Numbered from the stretch's first letter, positions 1 to 10,471 are shown. The stretch: DNA of 64,000 nucleotides from Sphaerolaimus hirsutus (GCA_964036195.1 OZ038460.1:9179504-9243503); one strand, 5' to 3'. Numbers and translations are program-made. Notes: a model not told the origin generated them from the sequence alone.

Positions 1-3000
1 GATCGTTGTTCGAAATAATTCAGGCACATGGCATTTTGGTGTTGATAAGTACAAATAGTGTCACTTGGAAACATGATAGACAATTAGATGAACTTGATAA
101 TTTTAAAGAAAACAATTTTGATACACATTTATCAAGTAATGATGTTAGTATTGATACTTCCATTGCAATTAAAAGTGACACTATTTCATTGGGGCTAAAA
201 GACGAGACCAAAATCAGCCAAAATCATCAAAATACTGTTGATTCAACCGGTCTACTCACACGTGAAAATGGTGACTTTCCATTCCTATGGTTGATTTTGG
301 TAATAAATCTAAGCTTAGCGTTCGTAGAATATTCACATATCGACTTTTTGACACTTTTTTTGTCAGCTGGTATTTCGATATTCCTATATACATGGTTTAC
401 TGGGTCACCGTGGGGAGTGATCACTGCGAATTTATTTCCACGGGTGACGTTTTTTCAAATTTCTCAAATCTTTTTTCAAATTCTTTGTCAAATTCTTAAA
501 GAAATTTGTTTCTCAAAAAAACAATTCAAAACATTAAACCTCTTGACTGGACAAGTTAGGCGATACCTCATCGAGAGTGGGTTCTTTAAATACACACCTC
601 TCTGTAATGTTTGCATTTCTATATACATTGATAGATTTATTTACAATCTGATACATGTGTCGTTAAGGTCTGGTTTTAAACTGAATTTGGCAGATGAATG
701 GTGCTCGCATATGGACATTTTCAATTTTTTAAATACGATTATCTGTGTATTACTGCGCATATGGTTCCGTATAAATAGAATTTCTGAGGTATTTACTATA
801 ATTAGATATTTTATAATACGGAACATACTGTGGGTGAATTATATCGAGATGTCGTTTCTATATGGACACGTTTTTCAAATCATGTGCCGCAATTATAAAA
901 AAACTAGCTTTTTTTTGAAAAAAAATTTTAAAAAAAATTTTAAAAATATAAAAACAGCTTTTCGAGTAATTTATGGCACTGTGAAAATTATTCCGTTTAA
1001 ATATCCTTACATTTATTCGCACCTTAGAAGCATGGTTGATATACATGGGTTGCTCGGATGTGTTGGTTGCGTGCATTTACTAGCTAGAAAATCAACATGC
1101 ATACTTGCACTACTAATGAATTTTGTTATTAAAAACAAATATGTTAGTCTAGTATTGATATTTTTAATACAGGTTGATCCAGTCTCAGCAACTGGCATGT
1201 CATCCAACATAATACATTCAATTCCTGGAGCAATCTCGTTACTTGCATTGAGTATTCTCTATCAAAATACGCGGTGTCTTAAAGGCCATCTTAGCTCGCT
1301 ACTAGACACTATTCACACCTCAGGAGCAGAAATATTGTGCTTCACTGAAACACAATTTAGAAACGCTGCAGAAATATGTATGGTGGGTGGTTACACCGCT
1401 GAACATATCTTCAAGCAAGGTAGTGAAACAGGTGGTATCTCTATCTATCTTAGAAAAGGTATTAAGTATTCAGTAAACAAAGTATCTGATAAAGTATCAA
1501 ATAATATTCTAAGTATAAAATTATCAAATCACCCTATATTTGATACTTTGAAAGAAAATAAAGATAGACCGGACAGAAAATTGAATCTTGTGGTGGTATA
1601 TATGGAAAATAATGGTAAAATACTAAAATCTCGCGAATTCAGACAGCTCAACGCTCATATCATTGCGGAGCTTGAATCATGCATAAACAAAGGGCGCGTA
1701 CGAAATGAAGATACAATTATAGTAGGCGACTTCAATGGTCATATTGGAAATGATGATCTCGGCGTAGAGGGTAACACATCGGATATCAATGTGAATGGCC
1801 GCCTTATACGCCAATTTATATCCAGTACTGGCATCATGCCACTAAATAACAAATTCGAGGGACTATGGACCTATGCTCGATCAAATGCAAAGTCTCTAAT
1901 AGACATATGCTTCATGGATGGTATACTCTCATTAACAAAAGGGGTGGTCGATGAATGCGATGCTTATAGCAGAATTCAATCAGACCATAACGCCATCATT
2001 ATGACATTTGATTACATGCTCCCGCAAGAAATACATCATAGAAAGACTCTAAGACCAAAGACAGTAGAGGAAGAAGTGACATTCCAGGAAAAAATACGTG
2101 GGGTTAATGGTAACAATTATCACGACATCATATCTATCATTACAAGTGCGACTCAGATAGATTTACCGAATGATAAACCTCAAAGAGCACCCCTGGCTAT
2201 ACAAAAACAAGGAAAAACAATAGCCAAAATTAGACGCAAAATCAAAAAGTGTACTGACCCAAAATGCTTCACAGATCTTGATGTACAACTAAAGCAAGAA
2301 AGAAAGCAACTATCCAATATAAAAAGACACGATCGAAAGGAGAAGAAGGCTAAAGAAATCCTAAGACTAAGCAAAGCGAACGGGTCTGTTCCACTAAATG
2401 AACTCTACAAACGTGTTAATGCTATTAGATCAACTGGAGTAAATACGGTACACACTATACATAATAGTAAAGGAGAAGAGATTACCAACAGTGATGAAAT
2501 GAAAATGGAATTGAAGGCAGCATGGGATGTTGTTACAGCACCAAATCCTGGTGCAGATATTGACTCAATCGGTAAAACGGCAAAAGTATCATGCAGTGAA
2601 GGGCAGCTCGATAAATTACAATCGCCAATTACTATTATGGAGGTGGAAAAGGCAATAATCAAACTAAAGAACAACAAATCATCCGGAACGACATCAATAT
2701 ATCATGAACATTTAAAACTTCTGGAAGATGAGCATCAACTTCTTTTGCGAAACGTCTTTAACGAATGGCTAAATGGTGCAGAGATACCAGATGATGCCGC
2801 CATGTGCAAAATGATACTACTGCATAAAAAGGGCTCTAAAAGTGATTTGCGCAATTACAGGACATTGGGATTATCTTGCAATGTGAAAAAATTATATATG
2901 TCAATTCTAAACCAAAGACTTATTAGATGGCTTGAAGATACAAATGCTCTGACAGAGATGCAGGGGGGTTTCAGACCACACAGAAGAACACTGGACAATG

Positions 3001-4622
3001 TACAAATTCTAAAAACTTGTTACAATTATGCATGTGCTAATGGGAATGCTTTTGTAACATGTTTCCTAGATGCAGTAAAAGCATTTGACAGAGTGGATCG
3101 TGACAAATTATGGCAAAAAATGCTGGATATGGGAATACCAGACCGTCTGGTACTTGCAATCTCACGCGTCTATTCAAAAACACGAGCGATTATGACTTAT
3201 GGGGGATACGAGAGTGATATACTTGACTATCCGATAGGGGTTGCTCAAGGCTGTGCGTTGAGTCCGACCTTATACGCAATATATATACATGATCTAGCTG
3301 AAAAATTACTACATACAGGGATGGGGGCAAAGTGCGGCAAAAACATGCACAAGATCCCGGCATTGTTCTTTGCAGATGATATTGTGTTACTGGCCAGTAG
3401 AGACAGTGAGCTACAGAAATTACTCGATGTATTTGGGCAATGGGCCTGGACATGGAGTGTATCCATAAATACAAGCAAAAGTGAGGTGCTGAGATGGGGC
3501 GATAAAGAAATACCAAAAAAAGATTGGTATATACTAGAGGGAGACCCAGCGATAAACAAAAAAGGTGTGCTCAAAGAAACCGAGTCACTTCGATATCTTG
3601 GGGTGTTGATCAATAGAGGAAAAGATCCCTTTGAGAATCACAAGAGAAGATGTGTGTCAAAGATGATGCAATTATGTTCACTACCAATATCAGCGGCGAG
3701 AGATACGATAGCTCCATTATACAACGGAAAAATTACGTGGAAGGCCTACGTTGAACCAGGAAGTATGTACGGTGTAGAAGTTACAGGTTTAGACAAGAAA
3801 GATCTAACGGAAATGGACAAACTATATACACAGACAATGAAAAAAGTAGCTTCATTGCCAATTAGTAGTAGCAACGCTTCCCTAATTAATGATCTAGATG
3901 GGATACTGCCCTCAGATAAATACAGACAGCTTGTACTCACAAATGACAACTACATGCACCACATTGATAAGAGACGGTGGCTTGCACACGCATTAGAAGT
4001 TGACAAAGAGCTATGTGGCAACCCAAAGTTACCAATAGATAACACAAACTGCAGTCTAGTACAACAATGTAAGACTGCAATGAATTGGGAAATCGACACG
4101 TCAAATTTGAGAGCCACTTTAATCAAGCAACATATAGCCCTGCATAGGAAAGCCAGGATCCAACAAAAACTAAGGACGGAAAAAATATACAGTATAAGGA
4201 AGTGTGACCAAATAGAACTCAAGGGGGTACATTATGATGAAAAGCTTTGGTTTGCTGCAAGACATAACAGTCTTCGTTTATGGGATGGTAAACTTAAAAA
4301 AAATTGTCGACATTGCTCATCAAAATATGTTAAAATACCACTAAACACTCTACACGTTATGCATATATGCTCTGGTAATAAGGTGGAGAGAGAACAAATG
4401 GATAATATCTTATGCACAGTGCCGTGCAAATGGACAGAAGGGCTTTTACAATCAAATGTATGCCATGGGCACAGAAGGCAATGTGATGTGATGATACGGA
4501 AATGCCTATATGGCAAGATATCTTAACTAACAATATTGTGTGTGTTTAGAATGAGGAGAGGAGCGTAACCTCATAAGAGGTAGGGCTCCATATCTCGTTA
4601 ACTGTTTGATTTGATTTGATTT
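1..4622 (+). mobile_element. non-LTR (LINE) retrotransposon, 3' part
   Basis: The polyprotein is followed by a roughly 80-bp 3' UTR and then a short TTTGA microsatellite (4604-4622), the usual 3' tail of many non-LTR elements. The 5' end is off the window. A DIRS element begins only about 15 bp after the tail. Confidence 0.9.
3..4526 (+). CDS. LINE endonuclease-reverse transcriptase polyprotein, 5' end outside window
   Basis: One reading frame is open from the window edge to a TAA at 4526 (about 1,507 codons). There is no convincing ATG, so the 5' end probably lies upstream. An apurinic-type endonuclease runs from about residue 420 to 670: an N-T-R-C-L strand near 421, CFTETQ, GDFNGHIGN near 575 and SDHNAIIM near 658. 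The reverse transcriptase runs from about 900 to 1200, with AFDRVDRDKLW and the catalytic FADD near residue 1123. A C-terminal knuckle, CRHC followed by a His and a Cys, sits near residue 1435. These are the marks of an APE-class non-LTR element that nicks DNA and primes reverse transcription at the target. The first 400 residues are AT-rich and carry several hydrophobic stretches, which is unusual. The frame is intact, so the copy may be young. Clade not assigned. Confidence 0.93.
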   Translation, partial: SLFEIIQAHGILVLISTNSVTWKHDRQLDELDNFKENNFDTHLSSNDVSIDTSIAIKSDTISLGLKDETKISQNHQNTVDSTGLLTRENGDFPFLWLILVINLSLAFVEYSHIDFLTLFLSAGISIFLYTWFTGSPWGVITANLFPRVTFFQISQIFFQILCQILKEICFSKKQFKTLNLLTGQVRRYLIESGFFKYTPLCNVCISIYIDRFIYNLIHVSLRSGFKLNLADEWCSHMDIFNFLNTIICVLLRIWFRINRISEVFTIIRYFIIRNILWVNYIEMSFLYGHVFQIMCRNYKKTSFFLKKNFKKNFKNIKTAFRVIYGTVKIIPFKYPYIYSHLRSMVDIHGLLGCVGCVHLLARKSTCILALLMNFVIKNKYVSLVLIFLIQVDPVSATGMSSNIIHSIPGAISLLALSILYQNTRCLKGHLSSLLDTIHTSGAEILCFTETQFRNAAEICMVGGYTAEHIFKQGSETGGISIYLRKGIKYSVNKVSDKVSNNILSIKLSNHPIFDTLKENKDRPDRKLNLVVVYMENNGKILKSREFRQLNAHIIAELESCINKGRVRNEDTIIVGDFNGHIGNDDLGVEGNTSDINVNGRLIRQFISSTGIMPLNNKFEGLWTYARSNAKSLIDICFMDGILSLTKGVVDECDAYSRIQSDHNAIIMTFDYMLPQEIHHRKTLRPKTVEEEVTFQEKIRGVNGNNYHDIISIITSATQIDLPNDKPQRAPLAIQKQGKTIAKIRRKIKKCTDPKCFTDLDVQLKQERKQLSNIKRHDRKEKKAKEILRLSKANGSVPLNELYKRVNAIRSTGVNTVHTIHNSKGEEITNSDEMKMELKAAWDVVTAPNPGADIDSIGKTAKVSCSEGQLDKLQSPITIMEVEKAIIKLKNNKSSGTTSIYHEHLKLLEDEHQLLLRNVFNEWLNGAEIPDDAAMCKMILLHKKGSKSDLRNYRTLGLSCNVKKLYMSILNQRLIRWLEDTNALTEMQGGFRPHRRTLDNVQILKTCYNYACANGNAFVTCFLDAVKAFDRVDRDKLWQKMLDMGIPDRLVLAISRVYSKTRAIMTYGGYESDILDYPIGVAQGCALSPTLYAIYIHDLAEKLLHTGMGAKCGKNMHKIPALFFADDIVLLASRDSELQKLLDVFGQWAWTWSVSINTSKSEVLRWGDKEIPKKDWYILEGDPAINKKGVLKETESLRYLGVLINRGKDPFENHKRRCVSKMMQLCSLPISAARDTIAPLYNGKITWKAYVEPGSMYGVEVTGLDKKDLTEMDKLYTQTMKKVASLPISSSNASLINDLDGILPSDKYRQLVLTNDNYMHHIDKRRWLAHALEVDKELCGNPKLPIDNTNCSLVQQCKTAMNWEIDTSNLRATLIKQHIALHRKARIQQKLRTEKIYSIRKCDQIELKGVHYDEKLWFAARHNSLRLWDGKLKKNCRHCSSKYVKIPLNTLHVMHICSGNKVEREQMDNILCTVPCKWTEGLLQSNVCHGHRRQCDVMIRKCLYGKIS

Positions 4623-4636
4623 GGCGGCTTTTGTTG

Positions 4637-4804
4637 CATTTATGAGCCAACAGCTCACATACTAAATAAGAACGTAGGAATAATCCCGTAGGGAGCACTG
4701 CATTTACATGCGCATGACTGCGCAATTAATCCCATGGATTAAAAAGTAAGTGCAGTGAACCCCGGGCGGTATAAAACTACCGCGCAAACGCAGTAATAAT
4801 ATTC
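4637..4804 (+). repeat. left inverted terminal repeat of the DIRS element
   Basis: This 168-bp segment is the reverse complement of 10472-10637 with few differences, for example AGCTGTTGGC against AGCTGTTTGC in the complement. The outermost 38 bp (4637-4674) are also the reverse complement of 9628-9665. Confidence 0.95.
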
Positions 4805-4830
4805 TTTTTCTTCTGCAGCGACTTTTCTTC

Positions 4831-7800
4831 ATGCCTCGCCGTCGACGTTCCAGTAGTTCGTCGAGCTCAAGTTCGAACTCGAGTTCGGGCTCTTCGAGCA
4901 GTTCGTCTAGCAGCTCTTCGAGCAGCTCAGACAAGGACAAGTTGACAAAGCCAGCGCCCGTGTTGGAAAATCTGCCCGTGGTGGCAGAACCTACACAGGC
5001 CGGAGCTGTAGAACGGGATGTTCTAAGCGGAGTTCAATTGGATCCAAAGTTGGTACTTTGATCCATAATTTTGTGCAAAAGAGAATTGTGCTTCTCGCCC
5101 AAATGTTCCGCTGTTTTTTGCAGCGATGACCCGGACATCGATCCGGAGGACGATGTTCGGGTCGATCCCGAGATCGACGCCGCCGAACCTGCCGCCGACG
5201 CTGACAAAGCCATCGTGCCCGCCACGCCGGCAGATGCGCTGGCTCTCGCGCGCCGTTGCGGCGACGCGGTCGTCACGCCGGAGGTCATGCAGTGGCTCTC
5301 CGATTTGGGCGCCGGCGTTCGCATGTCGCCACAGCTCAACGCGGCGTACAAGCTCAAATACAAGCCGCTGAACAACGTTTTGATCGATGTCAGTTTTTTG
5401 AAGTTTCTTTCTTTTGGGAAATTTGAAACTTTTTGACAATTTGATCATTGTTACGTCCTTTTTGACGTCAGCTTTTCTGAAGTTTCAATTTTTGATACTT
5501 GAAACTTTTGACTTTGACTTTCTGAAATTTGTTTTCAAATTTTCAGACGGTGCCCAGACGCGACGAGCCATTCACGGAAGGTGGCAAATACGCCACTCCT
5601 TCTAAAGCCTCAATCGACGTGCACCATTTGAAGACCTTCAATGACAACTTATTCGAGTTGGACAAGGTCATGACGGAGATGGCGCGCATTCCCTTTATTT
5701 TGGGTGAGCGTTTTTTCATTCTCTCGTTTTTGAAACTTTTTTCAAACTTTTTTGCAACTTGAAAAAATGTTTCTAATGGGTTGTTTTTTCGACACGCAGG
5801 CGATCTGGCTGCCGTGCACAAAAACAACGCCAACTCCGACGCGTCCGAACACACCTTGGAGTCCACCCTGCAGCAGTACAAGATACTCGCCAAGGACACG
5901 TTTGAAGCCATGTCCTGGCTGGCTGCGAAAGGTTCACAGGTTCCTAAATTTTGTTCAATTTTCATATTTGATATTTTCAAATTTTGAAATTTTGTTGAAA
6001 TACCTGTTCTTTTTAGGCGCGTCTCTTCATCCACGGCATGCGTCGCATGCTCTGTCTGGCGCCGTGGTTCCGCAACATGTCCAAGCGCCAGGTGAAAGCC
6101 ATCAGCCGGGAGCTGATGCTTGTGGGGCTGCGCCAACGGACTTCTAAAGAAACGGGTTCGTTTCTTGTTAAAGTTCTGAATTTTTGGAATTTGAAATTTT
6201 GGAAAACTTTCTGAAGTTGGTAAAAACTTTTCAGACACCAAATTTCCCGATAAGAATTCGGCGCCCCCCTTGCTGTTTGGTTCGGCGCTGCTCAAAAAGA
6301 TGCGCAGGCGCCTCAAGAACAAGCGACGCACAGACAAAGTGGTCTGTTGTTTTGCTTATTTGTTCTTTCAAGTTGCCAATTTTTCAAATTTTGTCTTTTT
6401 TCAAAATTTTGAAAATAGTAATTGAATTAATATCGAACTTTCCCTTTCAAGGTGAGCGATCTCCTTGGCGCCGAGTCGAAGCGGATCGCCAAGCGGATTG
6501 GGCAGGCTGCCAAGCGCAACTTTCCGCAGAAGCAGCGCCGGCCGCAGTCCTTGCCAAACGCAATGAGCATGGACGGACGAAGGCAGGCTTACAAGGACCG
6601 CTACCAGGATTTCAGAGCCCAAAAGTTGGTTTTTTGGGTTCTTGTTTGTTCCTTGTGGTGGAAATCGTAATAGGTTCTGTTTTTGTAGGCTTGTGAAACG
6701 ATCAAAGTCCAAATTGATTCGCAAACAAAAGCCTGTGCCAAAGAAATCATTTAAATTTAATGAATTAAATTTAAATGTCAAATTTGTGGAATTAGATCTT
6801 CCCGAATGTGTAGCTGGAAGAACAAAATTTGCATTGCAAAATTGGAAATTGATTACATCAGATAGATGGGTTTTAAATGCCATTTCTGGGGCACCCCTTC
6901 TCCTGGCAAGAGAGCCAGTTCAAGAGAAACCAATTTTACCAATTCATTTTCCGGAAGAAACGGCTAAAATTGTGGACGAAAAAGTTGATGAATTACTTGA
7001 AAAAGGTGCAGTTACCGAAATTCATCATTCCAAAGCAACTTTTGTCACCAGAATTTTTATTGTGCATCAACCCTATAAAATCAGACCAGTTAATGATTTG
7101 GCTCCATTGAACAAATTCATTGATGCCCCTTCATTCAAAATGGAATCATTGAATGTTTTGCGCACCATCATTAGAGAGAATGATTTTTTGGCTAAAATCG
7201 ATCTCACGGATGCTTATTTTACGATTCCGATAAAAGAGTCGGAACAAAAATATTTGCAATTCTTTTGGGGTGGTGCGCTGTATGAATTCAATTGCATGCC
7301 CTTCGGGTTATCAACAGCACCATACATTTTCACGAAAATTATGGCACCTGTAGTGGCATTTTTTAGAGGGAAAGGTATTAGGTGTCTAATTTACTTGGAT
7401 GATTTGGGAGTTTTTTGTGAAGATTCACATAATCTCTCCATTCAGTTAGAATTCATCCTGGACACTCTAATTCATCTCGGATTCTCAGTTAACAAGAAAA
7501 AATGTCAACTGGATCCATCTCATGAAATGCAGTTTTTGGGGTTAATTGTTAATTCAGTTGACATGAAATTTCATGTGCCCGAAAACAAATGCATTGCAAT
7601 TCAGGAGAGGGCGTCTCAGTTATTGTGCGCTGACACAATAGCTTTACGCTCTTTGGCTTCTTATTTGGGACAGATAAATTTTGTGACACAGGCCTTGTTT
7701 GTGGGTGCAGCACATTGCAGAGAATTGCAATTTGCACTAATTGATGGACTGTCAGTTTCACAATCTTACAATCATCAGATTTCTCTGCCTTTAGAAGCCA

Positions 7801-8615
7801 GAAATGAATTGAGAATTTGGCTTTATCATCTCAAAGAAATGGACGGAAGGTCCATAGTTGAATCAGCCCCTTCATGTATCATCGAAACTGATGCATCTAA
7901 TTCAGGTTGGGGTGCTTGTCTCAATGGACAAGACATTCATGGTTTTTGGAGTGTTGATCAAAGGACATTCCATATCAATCATAAGGAATTATTGGCCATT
8001 CTCATTTCAATTCGGACTTTTAAATCTCAGATTGCTAGAAAGTCAGTTCTTGTCCAGTGCGATAATAGTACTGCCGTGGCTTATGTTAATAAGCGCGGGG
8101 GTACTCGCGGCAGGGAAATGGCCAGAACGGCCACTGCCATCTGGAAAGAATGTCTTGAAAATGAGATTTCTTTAATGGCTCAACATATTGCTGGCGTAAG
8201 CAATATAAGAGCCGATGCTTCTTCGAGAAAAAGATTCGAACCATCCGATTGGAAATTGGATGAAAAGATTTTTCATTCAATCACAGAAATTTGGGGACTT
8301 CCACAATTGGACCTTTTTGCTGTGTCTCATAATACGCAGCTAGAAAGATTTTGTTCACTTAGAGCTCATCCAGATGCTTTCGAAAAAGACGCTTTTTCTA
8401 TTGATTGGAATAGATTTGATCTATTGTACGCTTTTCCGCCACTTTGCTTGTTGGGCAGAGTGTTGCAAATGATAAGAAATTCAAGCGTACCTGTCATTTT
8501 GATTGCTCCAATGTGGCCTCGAAAATATTGGTTTCCGGATTTGCTTTCATTGTGCATTGATTTTCCAATCGCACTTCCAAAGATAGCTCATCTTCTTTCC
8601 AGACCGGATGGTTAG
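4831..8615 (+). CDS. DIRS gag-RT-RNase H, read through seven short introns
   Basis: Joining 4831-5048, 5124-5388, 5547-5703, 5800-5939, 6017-6155, 6235-6341, 6452-6624 and 6689-8615 gives 1,042 codons including the stop, with every junction GT-AG and in phase. Intron lengths are 75, 158, 96, 77, 79, 110 and 64 nt; the sixth donor could lie 3 nt earlier. The first seven exons encode gag: an RRRR plus poly-Ser start, an acidic stretch, then basic segments. Exon 8 is pol. RT shows PVNDLAPLN, MPFGLSTAPY and the catalytic YLDD (near nt 7398). RNase H shows ETDASNSGWG and a conserved HKE. The C-terminal part (8290-8600) resembles the Dam-methylase-like domain of DIRS-group elements, but with FPPL where an active enzyme has (D/N)PPY. 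The splice junctions are inferred from reading frame and need RNA data. Confidence 0.88.
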
Positions 8616-8668
8616 AATTCAGTTTTTTATCAATAAAATTTTAGATTTTCAAAAAATCTCATTTTCAG

Positions 8669-9625
8669 GACAGTTTCACTCAAGGGCTTTCACTCGAAGC
8701 TTCAGAAGTGGCAAAATGCTCCTTGGGTCAATCCACCTGGTCTCAATACCAGGTGGTCTGGAATCGCTGGTTATTGTGGTCTAAATCCACAAATTCCCAT
8801 ACCTTTTGCCCAACTGCTGCCCAGGTGGGCAATTTTCTGGCACACTTGTTCCACCAGAAATTAGCCTATAGTACAATAGCAGGTGCAAGATCAGCTTTGG
8901 CAACTATGTTGGCACCTAATGTAGGTTCAATTTTGACCGAAAGTATTTTGATCAAAAGAGTTTTGGCTGGTATTTACAAAGCCAATCCACCTACAGCCAG
9001 ATATAGTTCTATTTGGGATCCTCAATTGGTTCTCGATTTCATCAGATCAAATTGGTTTATCAATGATTCTTTATCCTTGATAAATCTGAGCCAGAAAGTT
9101 GTGGCATTGTTAGCCTTAGCCAGACCCGCTCGAGCGGCGGAATTGGCTTCAATCGATTTCAAATCGATCAACTTTTCCAAAGATTCATGTAAATTCAATT
9201 TACTCAGAATAACAAAGACGCAAAAATCGGGTCCTTTGAAAAGTTTTTCGATTCCCATTTTTGCTGAAGATGTGTCAATTTGTCCAGTCAGAAATTTGAA
9301 ATTTTATTTGGAAAAGGTCATTCAATTTAGACCGGACAGTTCTTTGGCTTGTTTCATAACTTCAAAAAAGCCATTTAATGATGCTTCCAGCGATACTTTA
9401 CGTCGCTGGTTGCTCAATACCCTGAAATTCGCTGGTATTAGCGATAATTTCACGGCACACAGTTTCAGAGCCGCTACAGCTTCAAAAGCTATAGCGACGG
9501 GGACACCAATTTCACAAATTTTGTTGGCCGGCCAATGGTCTCAAAGATCCTCGGCCTTTGCCAAACATTATCTCAAAGATATTGAACAGTTGCCACCTCA
9601 TAACTTGCCAAAGTTGGTCTTGTAA
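8669..9625 (+). CDS. DIRS tyrosine recombinase
   Basis: The product has about 318 residues and is a site-specific tyrosine recombinase, predicted to integrate the circular cDNA of the element. Visible active-site residues are the first Arg in RPARAAELASI, a Lys-containing beta turn (KTQKSGPLK), the HSFR box (H-x-x-R) and the nucleophile Tyr in HYLKDIEQLP near the C-terminus. The frame has no ATG before its conserved N-terminal part. It begins right after a splice-acceptor-like TTTTCAG (8668). A donor-like GTTAGA lies at 8611 beside the RT stop, but joining 8610 to 8669 does not keep the frame. How it is translated (its own transcript, a different splice or a small indel in this copy) is unclear. 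The stop at 9625 is 3 bp before the internal complementary region. Confidence 0.93.
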   Translation, partial: DSFTQGLSLEASEVAKCSLGQSTWSQYQVVWNRWLLWSKSTNSHTFCPTAAQVGNFLAHLFHQKLAYSTIAGARSALATMLAPNVGSILTESILIKRVLAGIYKANPPTARYSSIWDPQLVLDFIRSNWFINDSLSLINLSQKVVALLALARPARAAELASIDFKSINFSKDSCKFNLLRITKTQKSGPLKSFSIPIFAEDVSICPVRNLKFYLEKVIQFRPDSSLACFITSKKPFNDASSDTLRRWLLNTLKFAGISDNFTAHSFRAATASKAIATGTPISQILLAGQWSQRSSAFAKHYLKDIEQLPPHNLPKLVL

Positions 9626-9627
9626 CT

Positions 9628-9733
9628 CGTTCTTATTTAGTATGTGAGCTGTTGGCTCATAAATGTCAATTTGTGTGAGCAACTTTGTTGTGAAACACAA
9701 ATAATTTTATGAGCAAACAGCTCACATACTAAT
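9628..9733 (+). repeat. internal complementary region (ICR) of the DIRS element
   Basis: 9628-9665 is the exact reverse complement of the left terminus 4637-4674. From about 9663 to 9732 it is the reverse complement of the right terminus, about 10611-10682. The region therefore spells the junction that would form if both ends were joined in a circle, the hallmark DIRS template for completing the element ends. Confidence 0.96.
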
Positions 9734-9790
9734 GGCCCTAAATTTTAAATTTTACCCAACCCACCCAATTTCGTTTTTTCCAACTTTCAG

Positions 9791-9896
9791 TTCGTACGGT
9801 GGCGCGCCTCAGCGGCAGAACAATCAACAACAGCAGCCCGGCCCCTCTGGTTACAAAGGACAGAGAAAACCCGCTGCGAAAAATCAGAAAAAATGA
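9791..9896 (+). CDS. terminal gag exon of the DIRS element (Gln/Lys-rich tail)
   Basis: After the acceptor TTTCAG an open stretch encodes a Gly/Gln/Lys-rich tail (NNQQQQPGPSGYKGQRKP) ending at TGA 9894-9896. Joined to gag exon 7 at 6624 it completes an Asn codon and stays in frame, giving a 434-residue gag-only product. The basic, Gln-rich composition fits an RNA-binding gag C-terminus. It lies downstream of the recombinase, where no other gene claims it. Confidence 0.75.
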
Positions 9897-9945
9897 TTTT
9901 TTCGTTTTTGTGAAAGTTTTTGATTGGGTCTGGTTTGGAGTTTTA

Positions 9946-10062
9946 TCGGTATTGGGGGGCTCCGCCCCCCAAACCCCCCGTTTTCATTCGTGGATATCAA
10001 TTTAAATTGTTTGAAAATTTTATTGGATATTGGGGGGCTCTGCCCCCCAAACCCCCCGAATG
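9946..10062 (+). repeat. pair of GC-rich hairpins inside the DIRS 3' region
   Basis: Two near-identical units (TATTGGGGGGCTC, then T or C, then GCCCCCCAAACCCCCCG) lie about 75 bp apart. Each can fold as a GGGGGGCTCCGCCCCCC stem. They fall between the gag terminal exon and the right terminal repeat. Function is unknown; they could be a 3' UTR structure. The rest of 9897-10471 is AT-rich without features I can name. Confidence 0.7.
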
Positions 10063-10471
10063 TTCAGAAATTTGAATTTTTCTTCGGTTTTAAATTTCCG
10101 ATCTTTTCAAGTTTCAAATTGAAAATTTAAATTGATATCCAATCAAAATTTTCGAAGTCGTCATTTTTGCTATAATTAGAAATGCACCGTTTTTTCCTCT
10201 TGCCGGAGATCAAAAATGGTGATGTGTGGTAGTCGGTAGACGTACAACATTTTTTGTTCAAACGTTTTTTCCGCGTGTGATGACGGGTTATTTGCAAAAT
10301 TTTTATTTGCACTTTTTCCAATTTGTTGGTTTTTTACCTCAAATTTTTGGAATTTCGATATTTCATCAGTGAAATAAAGTCAATCTTGGATTGAAAATAC
10401 AATTTGATTATAAATCAAGAGCAATTTAGTGTGAAACACAAAGCATTCGAAGTCGCTACAGAAGAAATTAG

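Larger units (their letters stand above)
6625..9790 (+). other. candidate 3.2-kb alternative gag intron containing pol and recombinase
   Basis: The donor GTTGGT at 6625, used for the 64-nt intron before RT, is also in phase with a strong acceptor (pyrimidine run, then TTTCAG) at 9790. Long splicing removes RT, RNase H, recombinase and the internal complementary region, and joins gag exon 7 to the terminal exon 9791-9896. Short splicing (6625-6688) fuses gag to RT. Which is used would set the gag to gag-pol ratio. Confidence 0.7.

Noticed and set aside
1..4526. LINE endonuclease-RT frame as a host or bacterial group II intron RT
   Set aside because: The APE-type endonuclease domain, C-terminal knuckle and TTTGA tail are typical of eukaryotic non-LTR elements.
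5023..5448. Open frames antisense to the DIRS gag exons (also 4704-4940 and 5543-6337)
   Set aside because: They mirror GC-rich, Ser- and Asp-rich sense exons and have no splice or domain support.
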